From: Cellulophaga sp. BC115SP
GTDB lineage: Bacteria > Bacteroidota > Bacteroidia > Cytophagales > Spirosomataceae
Reading direction: 5' to 3'
NCBI RefSeq assembly: GCF_009905545.1
Contig: NZ_JAAALB010000004.1
Location: forward strand, 186,001 to 250,000
Length of the DNA stretch: 64,000 nucleotides
How positions within the stretch are numbered: the first letter of the stretch is position 1; every line of letters begins with the position of its first letter. Below, in pieces: positions 16,259 to 26,386 of this stretch. The notes under the pieces are model-generated. The model searched no databases and was not told the DNA's origin. It saw only the letters and a program-made list of their open reading frames with translations. A program made the translations under genes and the position numbers.

Positions 16259-17569
16259 TTAATACCCTGGGTTTTGAGTCATGTTAGGGTTTGAATCTCT
16301 TTCTCTTTGTGGAATTGGCAATAATGCTTGTGTACTTGCCCAGTTAGTCAGCGTAGCTGCTGCACGTCCAGTACGAACCAAGTCAAAGAAATAATGACCT
16401 TCCAATGCTAACTCTAATCTTCTTTGTGTAAAGATTTCGGTTTTCAATGCTGTTGGGTTCGATACCAATGTTGCATCTGCATCACCAATACCAGCACGGT
16501 TACGAATCAAGTTCAAAGCTGTTAAAGCTTCAGCATTTCTTCCTAGTTCAGCCAACGCTTCAGCTCTGTTCAAAATAACTTCAGCATAACGGAAAAGCAC
16601 AGGGAAGTCTGTTCCATTAATTCTGAAATATTTCAATTGAGCATCGTAAGAAGTCGTCAAAATACGACGAGTATCTGTTGCTGAATAAGCAGACGCCAAA
16701 GTGGTATTTGGACGAATCTCATTTCTACCACCCAAAGCCGTAGAGAATAAGAAGAATGCCAAAGTATTACTGTTTGTCGTTTCAAAACTAAGCTCCCAGA
16801 TACTTTCAGACGTTCCTTGTGTCGCAAAAATATTAGAGAAAGTAGGCACCAAAGAGTGCTGTCCTGAAGCAATAATTTGATCACACAATGACACTACTGC
16901 AGCATAATCTTTTTGGTAAAGAGCAGCTCTTGCTTTCAATGCCAACGCTGCATTTTTCGTAGCTTTTCCTTTATTTGTTGTTGGCAAATATGGAAGTGCT
17001 GCATCAATATCAGCATAGATTTGCTTGTACACATCGGCAGTTGAGCTACGAGATACTTTCAACGTTTCGTTTGCTTGCTCAGTTGGATCTAATACCAATG
17101 GCACATCGCCCCACCATCTTACCAAGTTGAAATAGTTAAACGCTCTCAAGAACTTAGCTTCTGCTACAATTTGGTTTTTAGCAGCGTCAGTAAAGCCTGA
17201 TTCGTTAATCGATGGAACATACTTAATCAAGAAGTTGTCACGCAAAATAGACGTATAAATTTGCGTCCACATACCTGTTACCGACGTGTTGTTGGTAAGG
17301 ATTGAGCGGTTAGCAATCTCTGCAAAATCAGAGAAAGTACCAGTGTGACGAAGGTTTCCTGATTGCAAATCTGGTAGTAATTGGTAGCGAGTACCAATAT
17401 AGTTAGCAGATTGTAAACCATTGTAAGCACCGTTAAGTGCAGCACGTGCCGTCGAAGCATCCTTAATTTCGGATACTACGGAAGTTTGGGGAAGTTGGTC
17501 TAGTACTTGTTCACAAGCTGTACTGCCCAAAACAAGAGTACTAAATATAAATATTTTTAGTTTATTCAT
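16259..17569 (-). CDS. SusD/RagB family nutrient-binding lipoprotein
   Basis: A 436-residue SusD-like outer membrane lipoprotein. The signal peptide MNKLKIFIFSTLVLGSTAC ends at Cys19. Family features are LDQLPQTSVVSEIKDASTARAALNGAYNGL at the N-terminus, AEAKFLRAFNYFNLVRWWGDVPLVL near 136-160, the RYAEVILNRAEALAELG TPR-like segment near 325, and the C-terminal FTQRRLELALEGHYFFDLVRTG with LLPIPQRERDSNPNMTQNPGY. SusD proteins form the lid of the paired SusC channel. At 436 residues it is on the short side. It follows susC by 70 bp. The substrate is not fixed by sequence. Confidence 0.96.
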   Translation of the reverse strand: MNKLKIFIFSTLVLGSTACEQVLDQLPQTSVVSEIKDASTARAALNGAYNGLQSANYIGTRYQLLPDLQSGNLRHTGTFSDFAEIANRSILTNNTSVTGMWTQIYTSILRDNFLIKYVPSINESGFTDAAKNQIVAEAKFLRAFNYFNLVRWWGDVPLVLDPTEQANETLKVSRSSTADVYKQIYADIDAALPYLPTTNKGKATKNAALALKARAALYQKDYAAVVSLCDQIIASGQHSLVPTFSNIFATQGTSESIWELSFETTNSNTLAFFLFSTALGGRNEIRPNTTLASAYSATDTRRILTTSYDAQLKYFRINGTDFPVLFRYAEVILNRAEALAELGRNAEALTALNLIRNRAGIGDADATLVSNPTALKTEIFTQRRLELALEGHYFFDLVRTGRAAATLTNWASTQALLPIPQRERDSNPNMTQNPGY

Positions 17570-17639
17570 GGCTTCAAAATCTTTAAAATGAATAACTTAC
17601 TGTAAAACAATAATACCTACAAATCAAGTGGTTGTACTA

Positions 17640-20600
17640 CTAGAAAGTTAAGTTTACACCAAATGTAATTGTTCTAGGTTGTGGGAAAGTCAAGAAATCT
17701 GTACCTAAAGCAGCATTGGCTGATGAGTTACCATTTGCACCTGCTGTGAAAGTACTTACTTCTGGGTCTAAGCCTTTGTATTTAGTAAATGTCAACAAGT
17801 TTTGTGCTTGCGCATAAACTCTTACACGCTCAATACCAACTTTGTTTGTTACAGATTTAGGTAATGTGTAACCCAAAATCACGTTTTTCAAACGCAAGTA
17901 TGAACCATCTTCGATGAAACGGTCAGATACACGACGGTTGTTGTTAGGGTCACCATATACAGCTCTTGGAATATCTGTGTTTGTATTTGTTGGAGTCCAA
18001 CGGTTCAATACAGCATCTGTTTGTCCAAATACACCGTTCATACCTTCAGAGAAGTTACGAGTATAATTCAAGATTTTGTTGCCATACACAAACTGCGCGA
18101 AAATTTTCAAATCGAAACCTTTGTATGTGAAGTCGTTTGTTAAGCTACCAAAGAATTTTGGTTGAGCAGAACCCAAAACTTGCTGATCAGCCGAATTGAC
18201 AACACCATCTCCGTTCAAATCTTTGAACTTAATATCACCAGGAGCCGTAGCTGCTACTTGATAGTAAGTAAAACCTTTTGCTTTTGCCGCAGCGTTAGCA
18301 GCAGCTACTTCATCAGCAGATTGGAAGATTTTGTCTACAACATATCCTCTGAATGCACCTAACTCTTCACCTTCCGCCAACCAGCTTGCAAAACCGTAAG
18401 GAGTTGGTGTTCCGTTGAAGATTTTCATCACTTTGTTTTTGTTGAAAGTGATGTTGAAGCTAGTGTTCCAAGTGAAGTCTTTACCTTTGATATTTTCAGT
18501 AGAGATACCCAATTCAAAGCCATTGTTCTGCATTTCACCAATGTTTTGGAGTACCGAAGTAAAACCAGAAGTAGCAGGAATCGTAGCATTCAACAACAAG
18601 TCATTAGTGTATTTGTGGTAATAACCAGCATTGATTGTAATACGGTTTTTAAGTAAACCTAAGTCCAAACCAATTTCTGAAGTAGTTGTAGTTTCCCATT
18701 TCAAATCAGGATTTGATAATTGAGAAGGAACTAATGCACCGTTTAACTGGTACGCAACACCACTACCAAATAAACCTAAAGAACCAAAGTTAGTGATTTC
18801 AGAGTTACCTGTTTTACCATAACTAGCACGGATTTTTAAGTCACTAACAGCTGGTACTGATTCCATGAATTCTTCTTTAGAAGCTCTCCATGCAAACGAG
18901 ATAGAAGGGAATGTTCCCCAACGGTTGTTAGCACCAAATCTTGATGAAGCATCTGTTCTGAATACCCCTTGTACTAAGTATTTACCATCGTAGTCATAGT
19001 TCAAACGACCATAGTAAGATACCAAGCCCCAAGATGTAGCAAATGATGTAGCATCAGTTTTGTTTGCACCAGCAGATACTTTTTTAATCGCATTGCCTGG
19101 GAAGTTTGTTGCAGAAGCCAATACATAATCATAAGAAGATTGTTGGTAGTCTGCACCTGCCGTAGCCGAAATAGAGTGAATATTGTTGAACGAACGGTTG
19201 TAGGTCAAGTAATTACTTGTTGACCAGTTCAATTCACCACCATTAGTAGCGGTAGCCGAACCATTCAACCCTGAAGCTGCGTTCAATGTGTTTGGCAAGA
19301 AACGGTCTTCTTTGAATGATACTTGGTCCATATTCCAGTTTGTTCTTACTTTCAAACCATCTATCAAAGAAGCTTCTGCAAATACAGTTCCTAACAAACG
19401 ACCACTAGTTGACAAGTTATATGGTTCAACAGCTGCAGCCAATGGGTTTTCTGTAGATGACGAAGCATCTTTACCATAAGAACCATCAGCAAAACGAACA
19501 GGAATATCAGATGCCATCAAAATAGCAGTACTCAATACACCATAAATGTTGTTATCGTTGTTGATACGGTTTTGCAATGAACGAGTATATGCCATTTGCG
19601 CACCTGTTTTTACTCTTTTGCTGATTTGGTGCTCTAAGTTAATTCTACCTACCAAACGCTTGTAGTCAGAACCCAAGATAATACCTTTTTGATCAAACAA
19701 TGAACCCGATACAAAGAAGGTTGTTTTGTCGTTACCACCTCTTGCTGAGATATCGTATTGGCTAATTGGAGCATTTCTGAAAATCAAGTCTTGCCAGTTA
19801 GTACTAATTGCTTGTGATGGGTTTTGGAATACATTTACTGTACGAATTCCTCTAGCTTTTGATGTTGCAGATTCGATGGTATATAATTGTCCTCCTGCAT
19901 TTACACCTGCGTTACTATCTGATTGCCAGAACCAAGCTGCTGCATCAGCTGCCGACGCCCATACACTTGTACCTGTACCAAAACCTGGAGTTGTTAAACC
20001 ACCTGCACTGTTGTAAACACCATAACGGTTGATTACCATTTCTTGCAATAACTTTGTTTCTTCAGCACCAGAGATAGGACTTAATCTATTGCTAGCTTTC
20101 TGACCAAAACCAGTGTAGTAGTTAAAGTTAACTTGAGTTTTGCCTGCTTTACCTTTTTTAGTCGTAATCAAAACAACACCATTAGCTGCACGAGAACCAT
20201 AAATAGCTGCTGCTGCTGCGTCTTTCAAAATGTCGATTGATTCAATATCGTTTGGTGCAATATCATTCAAGGCATTTGATGATTGGTTACCAAATCCTAA
20301 TTGAGAGTAACTACCTGTGTTGATTGGAATACCATCTACAACATATAAAGGCTCGTTACTTGCAGTAATAGAGCTACCACCACGAAGACGTACCGTAACA
20401 CCACCACCAGGAGTACCTGAGTTTGACGTAACCAATACACCTGCCGCACGACCTTGCATAGCTTGGTCAACCCCTGTAACAGGAAGGTTTTTTAATTCAT
20501 CACTTTTGATTGAGGATACCGAGTAAGTAGCTTTATTTTTTGCCTGAGTACCATAACCTACAATTACAACCTCGTCAAGGTCAGTAGTAGATGATTTCAA

Positions 20601-20882
20601 AGTAACATTGATGATAGTTTTTGAACCAACTGCAATTTCTTGAGAGTTGAATCCTACAAAACTATAAACCAAAACAGACTTTGCTGGAGCACTGATACGA
20701 TAAGAACCGTCTGAAGCAGTGGTGGTTCCTTTCGAAGACCCTTTGATAGTAACATTGACACCTGCTAGTGTCGAACCATCTTCTGATGAAGTTACCTTTC
20801 CTGAAATTGCTATGTCTTGGGCGATTGTGCTAAATATAAGCGACAACACCAAAACAAAGCTCATTAGTAGCTTTCTTTTCAT
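17640..20882 (-). CDS. SusC/RagA family TonB-dependent transporter
   Basis: A 1080-residue outer membrane transporter. ATG 20882 gives the signal peptide MKRKLLMSFVLVLSLIFSTIAQ; the longer frame to 20951 runs into the promoter. The mature protein starts with a CarboxypepD_reg-like domain (ISGKVTSSEDGSTLAGVNVTIKG and onward), then DEVVIVGYGTQAKNKATYSV, the TonB box region, and the plug domain with RGGSSITASNEPLYVVDGIP and IESIDILKDAAAAAIYGSRAANGVVLITTKKGK. A long beta-barrel follows to the terminal strand RTITFGVNLTF. It imports bulky nutrients with SusD, driven by TonB. Only one SusCD pair is present and no glycoside hydrolase is near; a secreted protease-like gene and peptidases suggest a peptide or amide substrate, which is inference. 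Confidence 0.97.
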   Translation of the reverse strand: MKRKLLMSFVLVLSLIFSTIAQDIAISGKVTSSEDGSTLAGVNVTIKGSSKGTTTASDGSYRISAPAKSVLVYSFVGFNSQEIAVGSKTIINVTLKSSTTDLDEVVIVGYGTQAKNKATYSVSSIKSDELKNLPVTGVDQAMQGRAAGVLVTSNSGTPGGGVTVRLRGGSSITASNEPLYVVDGIPINTGSYSQLGFGNQSSNALNDIAPNDIESIDILKDAAAAAIYGSRAANGVVLITTKKGKAGKTQVNFNYYTGFGQKASNRLSPISGAEETKLLQEMVINRYGVYNSAGGLTTPGFGTGTSVWASAADAAAWFWQSDSNAGVNAGGQLYTIESATSKARGIRTVNVFQNPSQAISTNWQDLIFRNAPISQYDISARGGNDKTTFFVSGSLFDQKGIILGSDYKRLVGRINLEHQISKRVKTGAQMAYTRSLQNRINNDNNIYGVLSTAILMASDIPVRFADGSYGKDASSSTENPLAAAVEPYNLSTSGRLLGTVFAEASLIDGLKVRTNWNMDQVSFKEDRFLPNTLNAASGLNGSATATNGGELNWSTSNYLTYNRSFNNIHSISATAGADYQQSSYDYVLASATNFPGNAIKKVSAGANKTDATSFATSWGLVSYYGRLNYDYDGKYLVQGVFRTDASSRFGANNRWGTFPSISFAWRASKEEFMESVPAVSDLKIRASYGKTGNSEITNFGSLGLFGSGVAYQLNGALVPSQLSNPDLKWETTTTSEIGLDLGLLKNRITINAGYYHKYTNDLLLNATIPATSGFTSVLQNIGEMQNNGFELGISTENIKGKDFTWNTSFNITFNKNKVMKIFNGTPTPYGFASWLAEGEELGAFRGYVVDKIFQSADEVAAANAAAKAKGFTYYQVAATAPGDIKFKDLNGDGVVNSADQQVLGSAQPKFFGSLTNDFTYKGFDLKIFAQFVYGNKILNYTRNFSEGMNGVFGQTDAVLNRWTPTNTNTDIPRAVYGDPNNNRRVSDRFIEDGSYLRLKNVILGYTLPKSVTNKVGIERVRVYAQAQNLLTFTKYKGLDPEVSTFTAGANGNSSANAALGTDFLTFPQPRTITFGVNLTF

Positions 20883-20940
20883 GTGACAATTTTTTAGTTT
20901 GTTAATACTAAACTGACAGTGGATTAATTTCCAATTTAAA

Positions 20941-20973
20941 CAAAAATACAAACAGAAAAACTTCTAAACCAAA
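20941..20973 (-). promoter_or_regulatory. Bacteroidota-type promoter of the susCD operon
   Basis: On the minus strand TTTG (20973-20970) is followed after 21 bp by TATTTTTG (20948-20941). It lies about 60 bp upstream of the susC start chosen here. No anti-sigma/ECF gene pair adjoins it. The rest of 20974-21545 is AT-rich and shows no gene. Confidence 0.7.
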
Positions 20974-21545
20974 TTTTATATGTTGGAACATTAGATTTCG
21001 GTTAGTAACGTTTCACATATTTTACGTTTCGCCTAAAAAAGTGATTCTCCTTTCATAACACTAATAAATAATATTTTGTTTACAAAAGCCTCTAATAAAA
21101 GATAAATATATCTTTTTAGAAATAATGACCAATTAGCAAGAATTTACATTTTATAATACAATTAAGAGGATAATTATTGGATTTTTCAAATGTAATGCCA
21201 TTTGCAATTCCTCTAATATAACACCTGAAAATTTAGAGTTAAAGCTTTACAGAGCCTTGAAAAAGTACTATTCAAAAGGATATTTATTTTTTTGGGAAAA
21301 TTTGAAATGTGTAGACGTAACTGTATGAACTGTTGATTAATATACGTAAATTTTTAGTCTCTGATGCTTAAATAAGCCTATTAAAATAGTATGCTTCTGG
21401 GGCACAGTAATCCTTAATATGCTTTATTCTCAAATGGATTCTTCTTGGAATATTCTTAATAACTTCTTAATTTCATAAAAGTGTAGTACCCAAATTTGAC
21501 ATTGCACATGGTATAATTGTCATCACACAAACCTTAACACATTTC

Positions 21546-22874
21546 ATGAAAAAAATAGTACTTTCTGGTGCTTTGCTCTTAGGCGCCTATATGTCATTTG
21601 CCCAGACCGCAGCCCTCAAAGCTAAAGTGGCACAAAAAGCTCAGTCGCTTGAGTCGAAAGTTGTAACTTGGCGTCGTGACTTTCACCAAAATCCTGAATT
21701 GAGTAATCGTGAATTTAAGACCTCTGAAAAAGTTGCGGCTCATCTTCGTTCGCTGGGTATTGAAGTACAAACGGGCGTAGCAAAAACGGGTGTTGTGGGA
21801 ATTTTGAAAGGAGGCAAGCCAGGTCCTATAATTGCATTACGTGCCGATATGGACGCCCTTCCTGTAAAAGAAAGAGTGGATATCCCTTTTGCTTCAAAAG
21901 CAATGGGTGAATATAACGGCCAACCTGTAAGCGTGATGCATGCCTGTGGTCATGACTCGCACGTGGCCATTTTGATGGGTACTGCCGAAATTTTGGCTAG
22001 TATGAAAAGTGAATTGAAAGGTACCGTAAAATTTATTTTCCAACCTGCCGAAGAGGGCGCTCCTGAAGGGGAAGAAGGTGGTGCTGGTTTGATGGTAAAG
22101 GAGGGGGTACTTGAAAATCCTAAAGTTGATGCTATTTTCGGACTTCATATTAGTGCACAAGCACCTGTTGGAACGATTCGTTACCGCCCTAAAGGTACAA
22201 TGGCTGCTTCTGACTGGTTCAAAATCAAATTGAAAGGCAAACAGGCTCATGGTGCTACTCCTTGGCAAGGTATCGACCCTATTGTAACTGCTTCACAAAT
22301 CGTGATGGGCTTGCAAACAATTGTCAGCCGAAATGCTCCCCTTACAGAATCAGCGGCTGTTGTAACTGTTGGTCAAATCAATGCTGGGGTAAGAAGCAAT
22401 ATCATTCCTGAAGAATTGAATATGAATGGAACCATTCGTACGCTTGATACGCAGGTTCAGGACATGATTCATGCTCGAATGAAGCAAGTGGCTACAAATA
22501 TTGCCGAAAGTGCTGGTGCCATCGCTGAAGTAAGTATTACTAAAATGTGCCCTGTAACTTTTAATGACCCTTCTTTGACAGAAAAAATGGTTCCAACATT
22601 AGAAGCGGTTGCTGGAAAAGAAAATGTATTCTTGACATCGGCGGCTACTGGCGCAGAAGACTTTGCATTTTACCAAGAAAAAGTACCGGGATTGTTCTTC
22701 TTCCTTGGAGGTGCTCCAAAAGGAAAGAAAGAGTCTGAAACAGCCTCGCATCATACGCCTGACTTCTATATCGACGAAGGTGGTTTTGTGTTAGGTATGA
22801 AAGCCATGACAAACTTGACGCTTGACTATATGGAAATGAATGCTGGAAAAGCTATTAACGCAACAGGAAAGTAA
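21546..22874 (+). CDS. exported M20 family amidohydrolase
   Basis: A 442-residue metal-dependent amidohydrolase (hippurate/IAA-amino acid hydrolase branch of M20D) with a signal peptide MKKIVLSGALLLGAYMSFAQ. Catalytic features are TWRRDFHQNPELSNREF near 41, IALRADMDALPVKE near 98, MHACGHDSHVAILMGTAEIL near 130-150 with metal ligands, FIFQPAEEG near 166, and the C-terminal ATGAEDFAFY and ASHHTPDFYIDEG with the last His. It removes acyl or aromatic groups from amino acid conjugates in known relatives. Being periplasmic and divergent from susCD, it may process the imported substrate. A bidirectional terminator follows. Confidence 0.93.
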   Translation: MKKIVLSGALLLGAYMSFAQTAALKAKVAQKAQSLESKVVTWRRDFHQNPELSNREFKTSEKVAAHLRSLGIEVQTGVAKTGVVGILKGGKPGPIIALRADMDALPVKERVDIPFASKAMGEYNGQPVSVMHACGHDSHVAILMGTAEILASMKSELKGTVKFIFQPAEEGAPEGEEGGAGLMVKEGVLENPKVDAIFGLHISAQAPVGTIRYRPKGTMAASDWFKIKLKGKQAHGATPWQGIDPIVTASQIVMGLQTIVSRNAPLTESAAVVTVGQINAGVRSNIIPEELNMNGTIRTLDTQVQDMIHARMKQVATNIAESAGAIAEVSITKMCPVTFNDPSLTEKMVPTLEAVAGKENVFLTSAATGAEDFAFYQEKVPGLFFFLGGAPKGKKESETASHHTPDFYIDEGGFVLGMKAMTNLTLDYMEMNAGKAINATGK

Positions 22875-22901
22875 ATTCATGCATTCGAACTATCGATAAA
22901 G

Positions 22902-22936
22902 AAAAAGGGGATAATGACATCATTATCCCCTTTTCT
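22902..22936. terminator. bidirectional terminator
   Basis: A 15-bp stem (aaaaggggataatga at 22903-22917 and its inverse at 22920-22934) with A and T runs at its edges, placed between the convergent amidohydrolase and SDR genes. Confidence 0.85.
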
Positions 22937-22939
22937 ATT

Positions 22940-23734
22940 TTATGATTTTTTTAATCGTAAAGTCTTGTAAACGAAATTTGGAAAGAAGCGTTTGAGATAC
23001 ACACCCATTACTTCGTACCATCCACCGATATATACTTCTGATTTTTTAGTAATAATCGCTCGGACAATTTGGCGAGCACATTCATCAGGAAGCATTCCTT
23101 TAGCTTGATTAGCATCCATTTGATTATGTTTACTACCATCTCCCGAAAGTGCATTAAACGAAATTTGCGTTTTGATATATCCCGGACAAATAACAGTCAC
23201 ATCAATATTGTCAGGAAAAACTTCTGCTCTCAACGAGTCAAAAAAAGCAATTACAGCATGTTTTGTAGCGCCATAACCACCACGTAATGGTGTTCCAATT
23301 TTACCTGCCACACTACTGATTGCTACAAAATGTCCTCTTTGTCTTTGAGTAAAATGCGGTAAAACAGCCTGTGTCAACGCTACAATGCTAAAGAAGTTAA
23401 TTTCCATTAAGTCTCTATAAACCTGAAAAACGGTATCTTTTACCATCGAACGCTGAGACACTCCAGCATTTTGTATTACGATATCAATATAACCAAAACG
23501 TTGTATTACATCCTCTACTTTTTGCGACATCGAAGATATATCCAACATATCCATGGGTAATACAAAAAGGTCTTTGGAAGACAACCCTGTCAGTAATGCC
23601 ACTCGTTCTAGCTCATCTTTTCGACGAGCCGACAGAACTAATTTGACTGGAAATTTTGCTAATTCTAGCGCTAGCGCTTCTCCAATTCCTGAAGAGGCTC
23701 CTGTTATCCAAATGACTTTTTGATCGAGATACAT
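22940..23734 (-). CDS. SDR family oxidoreductase (DHRS7-like)
   Basis: A 264-residue classical short-chain dehydrogenase. TGASSGIGEALALELAKF near residues 10-27 binds NAD(P); IQNAGVSQRSMV holds the structural Asn; ISSVAGKIGTPLRGGYGATKHAVIAFFDSL supplies the catalytic Ser, Tyr and Lys; VICPGYIKTQIS is the PG motif. The pattern resembles the DHRS7/DltE-like classical SDRs that act on lipids or retinoid-like ketones. The frame extends to an ATG at 23788, but ATG 23734 (MYLDQKVIWITG) fits relatives better. The C-terminus is basic and hydrophobic (YLKRFFPNFVYKTLRLKKS), possibly touching the membrane. The gene appears to be single. Confidence 0.9.
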   Translation of the reverse strand: MYLDQKVIWITGASSGIGEALALELAKFPVKLVLSARRKDELERVALLTGLSSKDLFVLPMDMLDISSMSQKVEDVIQRFGYIDIVIQNAGVSQRSMVKDTVFQVYRDLMEINFFSIVALTQAVLPHFTQRQRGHFVAISSVAGKIGTPLRGGYGATKHAVIAFFDSLRAEVFPDNIDVTVICPGYIKTQISFNALSGDGSKHNQMDANQAKGMLPDECARQIVRAIITKKSEVYIGGWYEVMGVYLKRFFPNFVYKTLRLKKS

Positions 23735-23983
23735 AGTTTTGTATAAGTTAGCAGTTAAAATTGAAAGAGTTTTACCTGCCATAGGCATTAAGCTATATGC
23801 CGTATGCTGAAAGTATAAAAGTGTTTATAATAAAACCATGAATACATTTTTGCCTAATGCGTATTAATGCAATTTTATTTTACATTAATATATAATAGTA
23901 GTAAGCTTATAATTGAATTGAGCTGTCACAAAACACTAGAAGCATTTTTTATATCAAGCTACTAGTATCTAAAAGCTATTTCC

Positions 23984-26041
23984 TTACACTAAATTCAAAA
24001 TAAAAGCATAATCTCTGGCAACTTCTTTAAATCTTTGGAAGCGTCCTGATGCGCCACCATGCCCTGTCGACATATCGCAGTGCATAAGCAATATATTATT
24101 GTCGGTTTTCAACTCTCTTAGTTTAGCTACCCATTTGGCTGGCTCCCAATATTGAACTTGCGAGTCATGCAAACCTGTTGTGACCAACATATTTGGATAT
24201 TGCTGTGCTACCACATTGTCATAAGGAGAGTAAGATTTCATATAATCATAATACTCTTTTTCTTTAGGATTACCCCATTCTTCCCATTCGCCTGTGGTAA
24301 GTGGAATTGTTTCATCCAACATGGTCGTAACAACATCGACAAAAGGAACAGCTGCTAGTATACCCTTATATAAGTCTGGGCGATAATTGATAATAGCGCC
24401 CATCAATAAACCACCAGCCGAGCCACCATTGGCAAAAAGTTTATCTTTCGAAGTCCATTTTTCTTGAATCAAATACTCTGAAACATCGATAAAATCAAAG
24501 AAAGTGTTTTTCTTTTGAAGCATTTTCCCATTTTCATACCAAGGACGCCCCATTTCTTGTCCCCCGCGGATATGGGCAATGGCAAAGGCAAACCCTCTAT
24601 CTAATAAGCTCAAACGTGCAGCCGAGAAATATGGGTCAATAGAATAGCCATACGAGCCATACGCGTATTGCAACAAAGGTTGCGAGCCTTCTTTTTTGAA
24701 TCCTTTTTTATAAACAATCGAAATAGGTATCTGTACGCCATCACGCGCAGTTGCAAAGAGTCTTTCTGTCTGATAATCTTCTTTATTAAATACCCCAAGA
24801 ACTTCTTGCTCTTTCATAAGCGTTTTCTCTTGTGTATCCATATTATAATCGAATACCGAACTAGGGGTAGTCAATGAAGTATAATGAAAGCGGAGTAAAT
24901 CAGTATCAAAGTTGGGATTGTATCCAACACCTGCATCGTAGGCAGGTTCACCAAAGTTTAAATAATGTTCTTTTTGTGTACGTTGGTCGATTACTCTTAA
25001 ATGAATTAGTGCATTACTACGTTCTGTTAATACCAAATGATGACGAAAAACATCTATGCCCTCCAAATAAGTATCCTCACGGTGTGCGATTACTTCTTTC
25101 CAGTTTTTAATATCATACGACTCATTTTCAGTAACTTCCATTAGTTTGAAGTTGGTCGCATTACCCACATTTGTTCGGATATAGAATTTGTCCTCAAAAT
25201 GTTCTATCGAATATTGTAAGCCATGCTGGCGAGGGTAAAATGCCTTGAAGTCACCATCAGGGTTTGATGCCTCTAACAAGCGATATTCTGTAGAAACACC
25301 ATTATGATCAGAAACTGAAACAATGTATTTTTTAGATTTCATACGCCCCAATCCCATATAAAACTGAGGGTCTTCCTCTGTATATACCAAAACATCCTCT
25401 GAGGCTGAAGTACCTAATTTATGGCGATAAACCTTTGATGCTAATAAAGTTTGAGGGTCACGTTGCAGATAAAAAATGGTTTGATTGTCGGCTGCCCAAG
25501 CATAAGCACCACCTTCGGTATTCTCAATTGTTTCTGGATATAACTCGCCAGTTTGAAGGTTTTTAAAATAAAGCGTATAGTTACGACGGCTGATAGTGTC
25601 GATACTGTAAGCTAATATTTGATCGTTGTCCGAAATATCATAGCCACCAATCGAGAAATACTCATGTCCTTCGGCAAGAGCATTACCATCTAAAAGAATT
25701 TCTTCTTCTGCTTCCATTGAATGTTTTTTGCGACAATACAACGGATATTCTCCACCTTCGATATAGCGAGAATAATAGTAGTAATCTCCATCACGGTAAG
25801 GAACAGATTCGTCCTGCTCTTTTATTCTCCCTTTCATTTCTTCAAAAAGCTCTTCTTGAAAAGCTTTTGTTGGAGACATAACCGTTTCTGTATAAGCATT
25901 TTCTGCTTCAAGGTAGGCAATTACTTCTGGATTTTCACGGTCATTTAGCCAATAATAATTATCAACACGAGTATCCTCGTGGATGGTCATAGGATAAGGT
26001 TTGATAGGAGCCTTTGGCGCTGGAATACCTTGAATGTTCAT
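23984..26041 (-). CDS. S9 family peptidase, oligopeptidase B-like
   Basis: A 685-residue prolyl-oligopeptidase-family serine peptidase without signal peptide. The N-terminus PYPMTIHEDTRVDNYYWLND is typical of oligopeptidase B. A seven-bladed propeller follows (about 75-400). The hydrolase domain has YGSYGYSIDPYFSAARLSLLDRGFAFAIAHIRGGQEMGRPWYENGK, the nucleophile motif FANGGSAGGLLMGAIIN near 546, VTTGLHDSQVQYWEPAKWVAKL with the catalytic Asp, and CDMSTGHGGASGRF with the catalytic His. It cleaves short peptides after basic residues in the known family. It is cytosolic and a single gene. Confidence 0.95.
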   Translation of the reverse strand: MNIQGIPAPKAPIKPYPMTIHEDTRVDNYYWLNDRENPEVIAYLEAENAYTETVMSPTKAFQEELFEEMKGRIKEQDESVPYRDGDYYYYSRYIEGGEYPLYCRKKHSMEAEEEILLDGNALAEGHEYFSIGGYDISDNDQILAYSIDTISRRNYTLYFKNLQTGELYPETIENTEGGAYAWAADNQTIFYLQRDPQTLLASKVYRHKLGTSASEDVLVYTEEDPQFYMGLGRMKSKKYIVSVSDHNGVSTEYRLLEASNPDGDFKAFYPRQHGLQYSIEHFEDKFYIRTNVGNATNFKLMEVTENESYDIKNWKEVIAHREDTYLEGIDVFRHHLVLTERSNALIHLRVIDQRTQKEHYLNFGEPAYDAGVGYNPNFDTDLLRFHYTSLTTPSSVFDYNMDTQEKTLMKEQEVLGVFNKEDYQTERLFATARDGVQIPISIVYKKGFKKEGSQPLLQYAYGSYGYSIDPYFSAARLSLLDRGFAFAIAHIRGGQEMGRPWYENGKMLQKKNTFFDFIDVSEYLIQEKWTSKDKLFANGGSAGGLLMGAIINYRPDLYKGILAAVPFVDVVTTMLDETIPLTTGEWEEWGNPKEKEYYDYMKSYSPYDNVVAQQYPNMLVTTGLHDSQVQYWEPAKWVAKLRELKTDNNILLMHCDMSTGHGGASGRFQRFKEVARDYAFILNLV

Positions 26042-26144
26042 AGAATTTATGGAATTGTCAGACTGAGTAAAAACGGTAATGTTTTCGATAAATAAAATAA
26101 TTTGTATTTAACCTCAACGTAGGTCATTAGCTAAACGCATTGCT

Positions 26145-26152
26145 CAAAGATA
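26145..26152 (-). promoter_or_regulatory. possible -7 element for the S9 peptidase gene
   Basis: TATCTTTG on the minus strand matches TAnnTTTG about 105 bp upstream of the peptidase start, but no TTG is seen at the right distance, so this is weak. Confidence 0.35.
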
Positions 26153-26348
26153 AAGTTTTCTTAGAGAAATCTTAAACTGGATACAGGCAAGTTCCAATTA
26201 CACAATATTTGGACCTAATATTTTAAAGATAAATTGACTACTAAAAAAATGACCTTTAGGGCTTAGTGATTAGTCTAAAGAGGTGCAAATCAATCTAGAA
26301 GAAAAATTGAAAGAATAGGCTTTTATACGAAAATTTTCCTTGTAATTA

Positions 26349-26380
26349 TTTGTATATCGTCATGATATTCAGTAATTTTG
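26349..26380 (+). promoter_or_regulatory. Bacteroidota-type promoter of rplM-rpsI
   Basis: TTTG (26349-26352), 20 bp, then TAATTTTG (26373-26380): an exact fit to the consensus. Transcription would start near 26387, leaving a leader of about 110 bases before rplM. Confidence 0.8.
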
Positions 26381-26386
26381 CATTCC

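Noticed and set aside
20883-20951. Longer N-terminus for SusC
   Set aside because: It overlaps a strong promoter and precedes a perfect signal peptide starting at ATG 20882.
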